Shown here one piece after another: positions 42,174 through 58,807 of a stretch of 64,000 nucleotides of DNA. A model generated the notes under the pieces. It was not told where the DNA came from. It saw only the letters and a list, made by a program, of their open reading frames with translations, and did no database searches. The stretch is from Ephemerocybe angulata (lineage: Eukaryota > Basidiomycota > Agaricomycetes > Agaricales > Psathyrellaceae): NCBI GenBank assembly GCA_013368325.1, contig JAACJK010000110.1, positions 1,240,001 through 1,304,000 of the forward strand, read 5' to 3'. A program made the translations under genes and the position numbers. Every line of letters begins with the position of its first letter. Within the stretch, counting starts at the first letter, position 1.

Positions 42174-43202
42174 TTGAGTCTGTGCCTTGCGATGATGGAC
42201 GTTGGGAAGCAAGAGTGATGGAGCCAAGAGGTGTCAGCGATTCAGATCTGGCAAGGTATTGATGCCAATTCGACCCTGAACCGGAATTTGCCGCAGGACG
42301 GCACCCAAGCCCGGCAGGCAGCTTAAGTCAGCTGCCGATGGATGCCGAAGTAAGCCCCAGCGCCTGCTCGTAGCCTCTTCAGTGTCTCCTCATCCCCCTG
42401 AACGCAATTCGAAGGCTATTAGCGCTCTCTTATATCGGTATGTACCATATTATTGATATAGAACCTTAAGCACTACTACAAGCGGTATTTTGCTCTTATA
42501 TTCTCCCAATTCCACTTCAAAGATTTTGCTTGACCTTAGCAAGTGCTTGAGCTACAGTTTAAAAGGAAATGATACTGGAGGATTGTGGTATGCTACAAAT
42601 ATGTCAGATAACAGAGAATTAAAGCATTGTTCTTCCAGCTAGTCTTGTAATCATTGGACTGTTGGGTAGGAAGTGAAGTGCGTTGAGGAGTGAAAAGGAG
42701 GGGATTGGTTGGTGTTTTGCACTTTTGGAGACCTCCAGGATCAATTTAAATAAGTCAAATATGCTAAGAAAGCTGAACGCGTCTCTCTTACATTCATCGT
42801 CGCCAAGCTCTCCTCTTTTCCACCCAACAGGACTCGCAGCTGCCGTGACGGCCGCTCAAGCTTCTGGAACAAACATGCACAACAGAATCTCCTTTTTGAG
42901 CGAATCCCACTACCCACCCCTCCCATCAATACCTTGCCAGATCTGAATCGGCGACACCTCTTGGATGGAGCGCATGATAAGCGCCCATCCACGATCGGCC
43001 AAAACACGGCATTCGCCGTTCCGGTTCCCACCCCTCTCCCCGTCGGCTTCTAGCTCGTTGCTCGGTCCTGCTCGCAGCATCAGCTACTCGGAAGGGATGG
43101 TTAAGCCACGGATAAGTTATACTATATTACACCTAGATAAACAGTACAGTAAACCCCCAAAGAAACTACCCTAATGATCGTACATCTGAGGCGAGCCGCC
43201 CC
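42174..43202. other. Intergenic stretch with a 40-bp inverted repeat
   Basis: About 42225-42264 and 42925-42964 are inverted copies, two mismatches by eye, sharing ATACCTTGCCAGATCTGAAT. They enclose about 660 bases of AT-rich sequence with no gene. This could be the remains of a small element or of a duplicated promoter fragment, since the left copy lies just upstream of the PMU1-like gene. Confidence 0.5.
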
Positions 43203-45213
43203 TCACGGACCCTTAACCATACTCCCCGTACTTTCCCTATCATCATCGACCATCGTTTCCCGGGCGACATTGATCTTAATCTCCACTCTGCCAGTGCTCA
43301 CCAGCCCTGTCTCTGTATCAGTCTTGTCTGAAACCTCCTGCCGCTCCATATCGTTAAGGACGACGGCTTGGCTACCAAAATACCCCTCCGTGTTATCGAA
43401 GGTGAACCGACCGCCGTCAAAGGTATCTTCAATGCGTCGCCCGCGGAATGAGTGGCTATGATGGTGTCGGTGAGCAGCAGCATTGGGGAGAGATGGTTGT
43501 GCAGAGTGGCCACCGATCGTGGTGAGATTTGTGTTCTGCTGGCGGAAGGAGGAAGGTTTGAGGTTCAAACGAGTGTTTAGAGTGATCAAAAGAGAGTTGG
43601 CGTAGACTGTATTGGCGGGAGTCGGAGTTAGTACTTCAACACGAGGCAGAATAGAGGTGAAGTAGGAGCCGTACATTTGGATATGACGAAGTGAAGGCCC
43701 AGGAAGATTAGATTATGTTTCATCGTAAGCCACTATCGAGCGCATCTGTCAGTACTTATCTCTCTGCATCGAAAAGGAAGGTCAACTGACTGTGATCAGG
43801 CAAACGGCAGTCGCAACCCCTGTGACCATCCCCGTTTCGAACGTGTAGAGAACAAGCGCATCGAGGACAGCGTTCATGCGGCTGAACTCCTGCGTGTCAT
43901 TTACAGACTGCTTCCTCCTATGGCCCAGTCCACCTTTTCTGCTCCCACTTCGCTTCCAGCTATTCCGTGGTCTCAGCCAACTGCCGCCATTCTCGTTAGC
44001 CGGGTTAGGCTGCGAAGCGGATGTGGAAGATGCAGTGCCCGGATCCGATGGCTCGGAGGGCGAGTGGATGTTGTTCCGTCGGGAGCGGAGGAGCAGAATT
44101 AGGGAGAGGGTGATCAAGATATCGAGCGCGGTCGAAATGACCAGTCCCGTTGTGAACGACCACTAAAAAGATGGAATTTGAAATGAGCGTTCCGTTCAGG
44201 CGAATTGGAGATGGAGGAATAAAAGACTACTGTAATCGGAAGAATGAATGGGATAGGGGGACTTACGGTGTACTTGTCCACGAACTTCTCCAGGCTCCTG
44301 AGCAAGACACTGTATACATTGAGTGAAACATCAGTATTGATCCATCTTGGGCGCTTAGCATTCGAAACTCACAGTTTACTTGTCGTGACTGTTTGGGCGA
44401 GTCAGCGAATCGATCGGGAACGGGGTTAGAGAGGCGGAGCAGACTTACGACAGGCAAATGCTGTACGAGGCACCCGAGCAGTCCGAGGGCGTTCACGAGC
44501 AGTGGATGGATGAGGATGCAATCAAGCGCGCGTGGAAACGTGGAGCACATGGACAATGTCAGTAAATGGGAGCGGTGCGGACCAGAGTGAGCAAGGAATA
44601 CATCAGCTAGAGTAAGATGGATGGAGGACGCACAAAGTCGGGCAATCGCAAGCAAAACGAGGGGAGTCGAAAGGTAGTAGTTCTTTCTTGAGAGTTGCCA
44701 GATCCGAAAGATCAGGAAAAGGTGGACCGAGAAAGTCAGGACAGCTGTGAGCGCTATTGTCAAGGCCAGACTCCTATAGGTCATCATCCCGATAGAGAAG
44801 GACGATCCAGAGGCGACGAAAATTCATTACGTATAGGAAGAGGGTGAAGTAACATATACGGTGAGCAAGTGTGATGTGTATGATAAGGATGGGTCAGACG
44901 AACCAGGGCACGTAATCGACATGCTCAGCATTCCCAAAATGTCTGATCAGGTGGTCCCAAAGAGCTGTCGCTATAAAGGCCGAATGAAGAGTGTCGAGCA
45001 TCCAGATGAAGAGAACGAGGGACTTGATGAACCCCCGATCTTTCGGGTACAACTTGAAGTAGAGAAAGGTCTGCGCTTGGGTCACACCACAGAAGCTGTA
45101 TTTCGCACGTCAGGTACACGTAAAATGGGTGAACAACGAAAAACATGCAATACGCACAGGATGGCAAACATCCCTCCGACCATAAGCGCCCCGAAGGATG
45201 CTGATACGCTCAT
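43203..45213 (-). CDS. DUF6534-type multi-spanning membrane protein, 430 aa
   Basis: Nine minus-strand exons (45213-45158, 45095-44904, 44773-44634, 44460-44449, 44388-44373, 44309-44267, 44162-43791, 43732-43675, 43606-43203) give 430 residues. It includes exons of 12 and 16 nt that are needed to connect AIARL to SFACLTTSKLVLLRSLEKF in frame. Family blocks: FGALMVGGMFAIL, FLYFKLYPKDRGFIKSLVLF, WSFTTGLVISTALDILITLS, DALVLYTFETGMVTG and WLTMKHNLIFLGLHFVISKF. About seven hydrophobic segments are expected. A long polar loop (RKGGLGHRRKQS region) precedes the last transmembrane pair and the C-terminal tail is hydrophilic. Role unknown. It is a distant paralogue of the gene at 9198-10900. Confidence 0.8.
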
Positions 45214-48200
45214 GATAGCGATATGTTGTTGGATCCCAGTTCAAGATGAAAACTTCGGAACCGTGCAGCAAAACCCAGACCGCCGTCGAAGGTGGCGAAA
45301 GCCCGTAGCTCTCTGGCCAAGGGAATGTGTGGAAGAACGGGTGATACAGAGGAGAAAGCTACTGGTAGGAGCTGTCCAGGGACGTCGGAGCAGACACACC
45401 AAAGCAAATCCAAGGGGGGAAAAGAAACAGCAACCGGTTTTATCATGCCCCACAATCCCATCGCTTTTATACATCGGACGCGATTGGCATCCCTGCATAA
45501 GCGTAGGTGGACGACTTACGCGAATCTAACAAAATATCGGTGTCTTAACGAATCTACTAATTCCGTAGCCCGATGATGTCCGCGTGTCTCAGGCATCTGG
45601 TGGTGCAATGTGGGAATCCCGGGGTCAGCAGGGAGGTCCGCTGCCTGAGCTTCGCACGACCATGTATGTAGGCTGACGACCACCATGATATTTGCCCCAG
45701 TATCAGTGAAACTCCAACTGAGCAACCTGACGCCTCTGAGGGTTGTATCTTACCCTGGTGTTATCCACAATTGGGAGCTATAATCGAGTTGTCCAGATGG
45801 AACAGAACGGACGAATCTTATGGAGTGTACCCTTGGGCCTCCCCAGATTTTCTATGTATGGCAAGGTCTACGTACTATCCATACCCACAAGTTGGGCCTG
45901 TAGAGTAAGATGTCCGTAGAAACCCCGCAGAGTAGACACTAGTCTGCATCCGAGTCGGCGGCATCGCAGCTGCATGGACCCATCGCTCGGCAAGGTCATC
46001 ACGGGCAGACGCTCTCCGTCCTACCGTGTCTGGATGTGTGTCACAAATATCTGTGGCGTACTCCCAGAGAGTCCCATTCCTGTTCTCTTGGCTTGGACGC
46101 GACAATTGAATTAAGGGGGCAATATATTCTAATTTGATCGAATCTCATCGCCGCCGTGATAAAGCCACCGTCAAGCAGGGTTCTTCTCCTGTTTGGGAGA
46201 TAACGCATGCAGATGTCGCAGATGTGGGCGTCCAATGGGCGTCTATGCAGTTGGGTGTGTGTGCGGTCTTAAACCAAGCACGGGGTGGCCTCAAGTTCGT
46301 CCAATGTTTCTGGAGCCTCTGTATCTCGTCAACGTATCGTCATATTTCCGAAGTCTGAATCCAGGGTGACCCTCATCCCATGCGTGCACGGTGACCCGGA
46401 ATAGTAGACTAAGTATTAGTATATCAAACGCTTGCGCAGGGCTCATGTGCCTTGTGTGTGGCAACCTGAGATGCCAGCTGCACAGCCCGAGGTGTGGCGG
46501 CGTGAATTAGGTCTGCCCAGCGTCGCTGCCTGATTGTTTCCTGTTAATCAAGAGACACCAGCGAGTCCGTAGAGTGCGGATGAGTGTAATATGGAGTATT
46601 GGAGGGGCTGTTCGTTCCATTCTTCCCTTCAAATTACTCAGAGATTCCACTCTGCACGTATCTAACTAGTGTGGGCGCCTGTGTCGACTGAGGTAACGAT
46701 GATTTGCAGTGCCAAGCAAAGGACGACGGGGAAGAGATAAGGGCTCTATCTGATCGAACAGATTTGCTCTAGCCTCTGTGATTTCAGTCCAACGCATCTG
46801 ACTCTCTACCCCAGGCCATCCTGAGTGCTGCTACATCATGATCCGGACCCGGTTCTTCAAAGAGGTTGGAATTTAGGGTTGCCTTTCTGAGCTCTGGTGT
46901 CTGAGCAAGGTGTCTCGGGAAGGTGAGTACGGGTAACATAGCAGTCAAAATTGTATTTGTCGCTACCGAGACACAGGCACGCCCGGCCAAACCACAACAC
47001 TGCTTCCTTGGATTGGTGGCTTTGCATCGAGGGGTTATCCATATTCTGCCAATCGGTACATTCGTCAAGTCAATTCGACGCCACAGGCATGTTTGTATAC
47101 GAGGATGATCCTCGACCATCACCTATTCATCACACCGCTGTCGTTGTTAGATCACATGGAGGAGGTATCATCTCAGCGATGCGAGCTTAACGGCAGAATG
47201 GTTGACAGTGTCAGACAGCCTTGAGGCTCGAAAGCTAAGGTACAGTCAGGGCGGTGGCTACTGGCGTCTGAAAGGGAGCCGAGTGTCTGTCCGATGGGAT
47301 CAAGCTGTTCGCCCCGTCCGAAGATCGAGGGTGCGGTGGCTGAATGAGGTGCGTATGCAGTAGTATTTATGGGTACCTCGAGCGAACTGAGTGGAAATGT
47401 ACATCCGATGTGATTCTGTCGAAAGTATGGATCGCGGGCATGTTGGCTAGGGTTTCTCTCAAACTTATACACGAGCTGCATAACAAGCGGGCGGGGAAAT
47501 ATTGCTTGCGAGAGGATGTGATAGACCCCTGTTCAAGGGCCCCAAAAAGTACGTCGATTAGTTGGTTTTGCTTCACTCAAGTACGGCGGGCTTAACCTGA
47601 TCCCCGGTGAGAGTCGCAACTCTCTAGATGTTAGCCTTAACATTGGCGCTATTGCACGTCCGATAGTGAGGGGTCAGCCCGTGTCCGTGGATATTATAGA
47701 GGGACTGAGAAAGAGTAACCGTTAAATTGACAAGGACAGGTTCATCAAGACTGAAATGCACATACCCACTAGTAGGTATGTGAGAACAATAAGCGCCCGA
47801 CCGTAACGCCCGCCGCTTGAGATGTTCGAGTGGAAAAATGGAGGCTTAGCGCTAGGGAGCTTCAATCTTGCCATCGAGGGCCGAAACTTTCAATTAGCGC
47901 CCAACCACTGGTAACGGGCGCTTCACTGGGTTTCTGCAGATACGACATTTCCGCATGGCTAAGCCTCTCTTAGCTATTAAGTGATCTTCAATGACTGTAA
48001 GGGTATATCCCAAATGAATTTTAAATCTGCAACTCATGCCTCCCATGCTGCGTCGCTGCGGAGACTAGCCTCCCGGCCTCAGGGTGGCAAAAGAAAAGTT
48101 CACCCAAAGTTAACCAAGGTTTGTCATGTTATCAACAGCCCTAGTCCCTATGCTTTAGGTACATTTGCATTACTTGTCTGACAATGAAAGCACATTGGAT

Positions 48201-48488
48201 TGTAGGTCGTTCCTCTTCCTAAATCTTGTCCTAAATCTACATGTTGACCCGGCCGTTTATCTGGTTTCGAAAGGGCATGGCTGTTACGATATGTTTGCAA
48301 TATTTCAACCAATTAATCTGTATTCGGATGCATACTACATCCTCAAGGTCCTACTGGAATATCCAGGTGTGTATTTTGAGCTGAGCTCGACTATCCCCAA
48401 AGTCCGAACAAAGCGTGAGAAAATATCGGGAGTAGAATATCGCGCCGTCAGCGAATCATAATGTCACACTTCTTCATCCACCACCACA
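45214..48488. other. 3.3-kb stretch without a supported gene
   Basis: Several open frames of 60-110 codons exist on both strands, but none shows family motifs, consistent splice signals or repeats. Base composition is mixed and no terminal repeats are visible. It may hold decayed transposon sequence that I cannot recognise or an RNA gene with no visible signature. Confidence 0.4.
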
Positions 48489-52770
<4,282 letters not shown>

Positions 52771-53371
52771 AGGGCGCGGCTGTCCGTTTAGATAGAGTTC
52801 GGGGCCGTTTTGTAGATGTGCGTCCTCGCTTTACTTCTTCTGGTTCTTGTGTACTTGTTTCTTGCCTGCCTTGTAATGTGGCTTCTTTCTTTCTGTTTGA
52901 TAATATGTGGATATTGTTCTTTCCTTTGCTCTAATGGCTTAAAGCATTTATGTCATCCATGAGTCCATCCCAGTCCTCCGGCTCCTTCAAGTTCTGTGTA
53001 TACTTCCGTTTATCAATTCGTTTATTACCTGAACTACCCTTAATATCGAGACCAATTCCTCAGGGTCAAATGAAACTTGTTCAGGTGCAAGCTGTACTTC
53101 CTTCCCTTCGCGCACTACACAATCTACACAGGTATTAGAGTTTCTGTCCCGCGTACTGAATTGTATACTGAATTATACATTCTTGGCGTCGAAGCATTGT
53201 GGGCGCCCCCGGCTCCGCAGTCCGGGCGTCTAAATTTGCAAAATCCTGGGGTGACGAGGTTCGACAAAACGTGACATCAAATGACGAACAGTGGAATTAC
53301 TTTAAGCGCCCGTGGCTGCAAACACATATTACGCAGTTTATCTTGACTGCGGATATCATCAGTTCACATGC
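52771..53371. other. Intergenic stretch, no gene seen
   Basis: The 3' flank of the ISWI gene and upstream part of the C2H2-like gene. No supported gene or repeat. Confidence 0.4.
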
Positions 53372-53378
53372 TATAAAG
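53372..53378 (+). promoter_or_regulatory. TATA box of the C2H2-like gene
   Basis: TATAAAG, 93 bases before the ATG at 53471. Confidence 0.45.
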
Positions 53379-53470
53379 AGGTTAGGTCCAACGTATTGGT
53401 TGACAACACAACCTAGCACAAATCGCCCACATCCTACGAATCCGACCGCCTTCCGAGTTCTAATTGTATC

Positions 53471-54265
53471 ATGGCCCTCAACTCTCAAAGCGGAGACTCG
53501 GATGGCTCAACCATGAGCATCTTCACTACTGCGGCAACACGGACCATCACGATACAAGAAGGCGAACTTACTCAAACCAATCAGCAAGGTATCGATGAAC
53601 GAGGTACATTGAACGACCCCTTTCAACAGTGGATTGAATCTACTGTGCCTCAGATCTCGGAAATCACCGACACTTCGGCCTCCCATTCCTTTCTGCTGGC
53701 ATTGGGTCTCTCAGAGAGCGATATTGCTATCCTGGACAGTTGTATACCTCTCCCGGAGCAACACACATCAAGAGCACCCACATCTGAGTGTTTCTCTGGA
53801 TCCTCAGTCGAGCAGACTGACAAAACCGTTCTGCTCACAGACCGACCTGAAGGCAGACCATCGGAAGCACCAAGGGCGCGCAAGCAGGAGTGTGATAAAC
53901 ACAGGTCAACTGGCGTCTCTTCAAAGCCCTACAGTCCCCTAACTCCCCCTGCTCCAACTGACCTACCACTCTGGCGCTCATCCTACCCGGGCTTTCACAT
54001 CGATATCGAGAGGCAGCGACACTGGAGCCCATACACCTGCTGCTGTGGGAGGACCTTCAGCCGAACACAGAGTCTGAGATTGCATCAAAAGGCCATGGAG
54101 ACCCGGGGGGTTCGCCGCTGCCATACCGCTCTGAGCCTCCCAGGAGAGAGACATTTCTGGTGCACTCGCTGTGAATGGAAGGCTTCGACGTTTGTGGATC
54201 TACGCCGGCACTTGTATAGCAAACATGTGGTCCTGGTGCCTTGCAGGCCGTTGAAGCGGCGCTGA
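53471..54265 (+). CDS. C2H2-like zinc-finger protein, 264 aa
   Basis: An intronless frame of 264 codons with a TATA box upstream. The first 180 residues are polar and low in structure, with a Ser/Thr/Pro bias. The end holds two finger-like units: YTCCCGRTFSRTQSLRLHQK, in which C-x-C and a spaced His/Cys could bind zinc, and WCTRCEWKASTFVDLRRHLY followed by SKH, a regular C2H2 finger. The final basic end (RPLKRR) would suit nuclear import. A DNA-binding role is likely from the fingers; the target is unknown. A related finger unit is found at 62184-62438. Confidence 0.65.
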   Translation: MALNSQSGDSDGSTMSIFTTAATRTITIQEGELTQTNQQGIDERGTLNDPFQQWIESTVPQISEITDTSASHSFLLALGLSESDIAILDSCIPLPEQHTSRAPTSECFSGSSVEQTDKTVLLTDRPEGRPSEAPRARKQECDKHRSTGVSSKPYSPLTPPAPTDLPLWRSSYPGFHIDIERQRHWSPYTCCCGRTFSRTQSLRLHQKAMETRGVRRCHTALSLPGERHFWCTRCEWKASTFVDLRRHLYSKHVVLVPCRPLKRR

Positions 54266-54507
54266 TTGTGTGTACCTGGTGATTCTCAAAGGATGTACAT
54301 AATTATAGTTCAATAAGGACAATTCAATTCGTTGTGAAGTACTCAGCTATCATGCGATGGGCCTCGGCGCTGTATCTCTGCACGCCGTTGGCCGGCACTC
54401 ACAGCCGACGTAGTCTCTAAACTCTCTCTTCATCGCAGCAGAACGCAAAACCCGTTCCTTGGACGAGGGTCTATCGACGTCGAGGGGGCCCAGCCATCCC
54501 AAACCCC

Positions 54508-57074
54508 TTACCCATATTCCTTAACAGCCCTCCTCCGCACCCTCTCGACATATGTTTCCAATCCGTCTTCCCACCTCCTCAACCCCCCGTACTTCCCATT
54601 CACAATGTACACAACGCCCTCTTCCTTCTCCCCCTCGTCCTCCTCCCCATCGCTATCCGCTCCCCTGCCCTCCTCATCATCCCCAGCCGAACCCTCCACA
54701 GCCTGCCTCAAAAACCAGACGTCGTGACTAACGACCACCACCGCACCCTCAAACTCCCTCAGCGCCTCCACAACTCCGCCCACAGTCCCCACATCCAGAT
54801 GATTCGTGATCTCATCCAACAACAGCACATGCGGCTCGCGATACACCACAACCCCAAGTGCAACCCGACTCCTCTCGCCTCCGCTCATCCCGCCAACCCT
54901 CTGCTTCACCACCATATCCCCCTTCAATCCCACAGTGCTGGCAAAATGCGCTCGCGCCTGTGCCTCGCTCGGGGCATCGTCGGGGTAGGTCGCGCATAGT
55001 TGCTGGAAGGGAGTGAGGGACGGGTCGAGCGCGGAGACGGTGTGTTGGGAGAAGTAGCCGATGCGCAGGCGCGGGTGCGAGTGGACGAGCCCGGAGCTGG
55101 GCTTGAGCGTACCTGCGAGGAGGTTCATGAGCGTGGATTTCCCGCAGCCGTTGGGCCCGAGGAGCGCGATACGCGCGTTTGGAGAGATGTCGAGGGATAT
55201 CTTGTCTATGAGGGCTTTCTCTGGGGTCTTCGACTTCGCTTTGGATTTGGAAGTGGGGTAAGAGAAGGAAACTTCGGATAGCTGAAGGATGGCACTGGAG
55301 TGGAATGGGACGGGGTGAGGAGTTGGGAGCGTGATTGGAGGGGTTTGGAAGCCTTCTTCAACGACGATCTCCGCGCGGTAACCGTGGTACGACCGCTTGT
55401 ATCGCTTGCCATCTTCAAGCCTTTGCATCCCGAGTCGATCAAGCGCCTTTGACCACGATGAGCACGAGTGGGTAGCCAGAAATCAACAACCCGAACATAC
55501 CTTCCTTCGGCTCGCAACCATTCCCAGCCTCTTATCATCCCCGCTCTTCCTCGCCATCTGAACATTCTTCTGCATACTTCCTATGATCGCCTTCCTCCTC
55601 TTGTCATCCAGCTCCTTCAATCTCTCCTTCCGTCTACTCTCCTCCCCGACACTTTGCTCCCAGTCCTCATAGCTCCCAGGCGTGTACGTCAGACGTTTAT
55701 CCTTGAAGACAATTGTTTCGGTTGTTACGGCGTTCAGGAAGGCGCGGTCATGCGAGACGATGACAACGGTCTGAGAGTCAGTCAAGGGCGAGTTGAGAAG
55801 ATGATGTTCGAGCCAGAGGATGGCGGGGAGGTCGAGATGATTGGCTGTGGGTGACCAGGTCAACTATAGAAGAGAGACAGTGAGGCGCAAGGCGACGTAC
55901 TGGGCTCGTCTAACAACAACACGTCGGGCTTCACAAACAGAGCCTTCGCAAGCATAACCCGCATCCTCCAACCACCACTTAGTGCCCTTAACTCCAGCTC
56001 GCCCCGCCCATCCGCGTCTACTTGCAGATCCTCGTCCTTGAACCCCAGCCCGCGGAGGATCGTCCGTGCACGAGCTTCGTCTCCGGCTTCGTCGACCAGT
56101 TCAAAGGCTTCAAGCACTTCTTTCAGTGTCGCATTGACGATTTGGGGTGTCAACTCGAAAGTGGGACCGTCTGGCGACTCTGGTGGTGGGTGTTCACCCG
56201 AGCGAACGATGGCGGCATGGGCGGCTTCCGCATCCAACAGCGCTTTCCGTGCCTCGAATCCCCGCTGACCGCTTCGCTTCGCAGCTGTTTTCTGAGCGAG
56301 ATCGAGTGCTGCAGCCGAGCGTTCGACAAGAATGCTGTGAATCGCGGAGTGGAGGTCGGAGTCGTAAGATGGAGACGAGGTGTCGATCTTCTGGAGTGCT
56401 GGGTGAACGGTAATGTTATGAGAAGAAGTAAGGAATGCGAATACATGTTGCGCACCCTTGGCTTCCCGGATTATCCGCACACGTTCGGGATCGCTGTCGA
56501 GAACTTCCTGGAGGACAGTCCGACCTGGTGCGAACCCTTCCAACTGTTGGATATGCAGAAACCGGACGTTCTGCGGTAGGCCGATAAGAAGGTTATCTCC
56601 AAGCGTTCTCATGAGGACTGCCTTTGCCATTAGCCTTCAGGAGGACCCGAAATGAGAGGCTACCCACCACTTTTCCCAACGCCATTCTGCCCTACCATCC
56701 CGTATTTCACCCCACTCTTCAGCCTCAGATGTGCGTCTACTAGGATGTCCTTTGGTCCGATGCTAATGTGGACCCCCTCTATGTCAATATCGGTCGTGTT
56801 TGCATCGAAGGTTTCTCGGTGAAAGCGGCTCTGCTGCGAGTACGCCGTGATGGCGGGTTCGGAGGCTGGAGTGTCTGCTTCTTTCGCTTTCTTAGAACCT
56901 ACTCGAGCTTTGGATGTTTTGAGCGCAGATTTCTTAGCTTTCTGTGTGGATCATGCATCAGCGAAGGTAGGCAAGTCGACGCCCCAACAGACGACGTACT
57001 GTGCTGCCCAAGCCCAAGGAGCTCAAGCCCGAGTTGATAGAGCCGATATCAGATGTAGCAGATGTAGTCGCCAT
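54508..57074 (-). CDS. ABCF-type ATPase with two ABC domains, 782 aa
   Basis: Five minus-strand exons (57074-57000, 56941-56668, 56617-55901, 55844-55501, 55446-54508) give 782 residues. There is no membrane segment, so it belongs to the soluble ABCF class that acts on ribosomes (GCN20/ARB1-like); the exact orthologue is unclear. Domain 1: Walker A GMVGQNGVGKS, signature LSGGWRMRVMLAKAL, Walker B DVLLLDEPTNHLD. Domain 2: Walker A LLGPNGCGKSTLMNLLAG, signature GGMSGGERSRVALGV, Walker B HVLLLDEITNHLD. Introns interrupt both key motifs of domain 1: after GVGKS and after LDEP. The acceptor at 56618-56620 was chosen because the frame stays open only there. An acidic insert (DDEEGRGADSDGEEDEGEKE) sits near the C-terminus. 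Confidence 0.9.
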
Positions 57075-57362
57075 ATTACCTTTCTTCACCGTCTTTGATA
57101 TGGAGGTAGGCGATAAGTACGGCCGATTCGTGACTCGAAAACGGACCCGTGGCACTGGATTGTCGGAACCGTTGCGGAACCGCTTCCAAGTAGGACCTCA
57201 AGGTAGCTTAGAAGAGAGCTTTGCGGTCAATAATGGTTCTAAAAGATAGTTTAAACGCAGTACTTACGAGGAAAAAACATTGCAGGAAATCGGAAGGAAG
57301 ACAGATTCGGCAAATTCCCGAGATTATTTTAGGCGGAGCTCCAAAGGTAAGGATAGGGGTGG

Positions 57363-57455
57363 TTGGGCGCTTAACTCCGACTCCTACGTTACTACGAAGG
57401 TTTAGGGGTGTTTGGGCGCTTAACCCGAGTCATACGTACTACGAAGGTGTTAGGA
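57363..57455. repeat. Two tandem copies of a 45-48 bp unit
   Basis: Copy 1 (57363-57410) and copy 2 (57411-57455) both begin near TTGGGCGCTTAAC and share TACTACGAAGG. They lie in the 1.6 kb between the ABCF and fungalysin genes, in which I see no gene (57075-58663). Confidence 0.55.
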
Positions 57456-58663
57456 GCTACTGGAGGACTAGACTATGCACCATGTCCCCCGGTTTCCTCT
57501 CCCGTACGTCCCATACTTACAACTCTACACGAATGAAAATACACAGAGTGCAGAGTCGGACTTCATGATGAGAGGCGGATTGGTCTGTGCCGGACAAAGT
57601 TAATTGGGATCGTCAATAACCGGGAACGGACAGCCAGCGCCTTCAATCAGAGTGGAGGCGGCGGTCCGTGTACATATACTCACAATCTCCGTAGAACGGC
57701 GCTGTTATTCGTCGGTTATTCGGGTCGCTTCAGGCATCGATCAGAGAGGACAGAAGATGGAAAGGAACCTCTCCCAGGTCCAACAGACCTACTTAAAAGG
57801 AGGCCCAAAGTTGCGCCCAAATACTTGCCGGTGGCTTCCTGAGCTACCAGGCTCGCTTTCTGGTTAAGGAAAGAATACGACCACAGTTTCTAAAGGAGTA
57901 TCAGGAGCGTATCCCTATGGCGTGCGTACTTCCACATGTTGTCTGATATTGCCTTTTTTCGCTTTCCTTCATTCCACACTTCTATATCATACACAGTGCT
58001 ATTCGGAGTGTTAAGCGGACCGATTTTAATTTCTGGGGAATCCTGAGACTCAGAGCCTGGTGGGCGGCCCAAAATGGGCGTTGCGTAGTCCGACAAGTCT
58101 GTCAGAATTGGTTGGCACATTCATTGATCTTGACATGAATTGATTACAGAGTTGTACAATTGAATATGAGGTCGATCCGGTACATCTAGCTTCCGGTCCT
58201 GCCCCCGACCGTAGCTTCTTGCGAAGCAGTTTATACTCAGAAACTAGCTTGGATTACTGAGCCTATAATCTCCGTCTCAGAGAAGTCTCAATCGACCATG
58301 AGGTCATTCAAGTTGCAAAGGGTAATGGGTCCTGGTTGGCCCTTTGAGCTGAGCACGTCCCGGAGAACCGAGGTTCCCATGTCGCTTCCCGCTCTTGATG
58401 ACATCCCACCATGGCCCTTTGTGCGCGATTGCGCACATGCACCCAACATGCACCCGAACACGAACGCGTTGGGTGATCGACAAGTAATATATCGCTCAAA
58501 TATCGCTTCGAGCAAAATTTGAGGCTTTCGAGATAGTTTACATCAGAAGTGCAATTGAAATGGACCCGATGAACGGCGTTTAACTTTTGTTCAACTCCAT
58601 TTTACCTCCACATGGGCTTAGAACACCCAGAACGCACGATGTGTCATGGGTGAGCGAAGCAGT
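57456..58663. other. Intergenic stretch upstream of the fungalysin gene
   Basis: No supported gene, RNA or repeat apart from the tandem pair just before it. Short frames on both strands lack family motifs. Confidence 0.4.
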
Positions 58664-58671
58664 ATATAATA
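58664..58671 (+). promoter_or_regulatory. TATA box of the fungalysin gene
   Basis: TATATAAT, 137 bases before the ATG at 58808, followed by a long CT-rich leader as is usual for strongly expressed secreted fungal enzymes. Confidence 0.55.
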
Positions 58672-58807
58672 TGGGCAGGAGAGTCTGGTAGCCCCAGGAG
58701 ATTCATCATCCCCTTCCCCACATTCCCTCTCAAGTTCGAAGTCAAATTCACCCCACGCTCTCTTTCGTCAAACTCGACACCACCCTCCTTCAATTCTAAT
58801 ATATCCA

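Noticed and set aside
56390..56450. Extra intron in the ABCF gene with donor GTATTC near 56444
   Set aside because: Splicing there would change frame, while reading through stays open and links two clear parts of domain 1.
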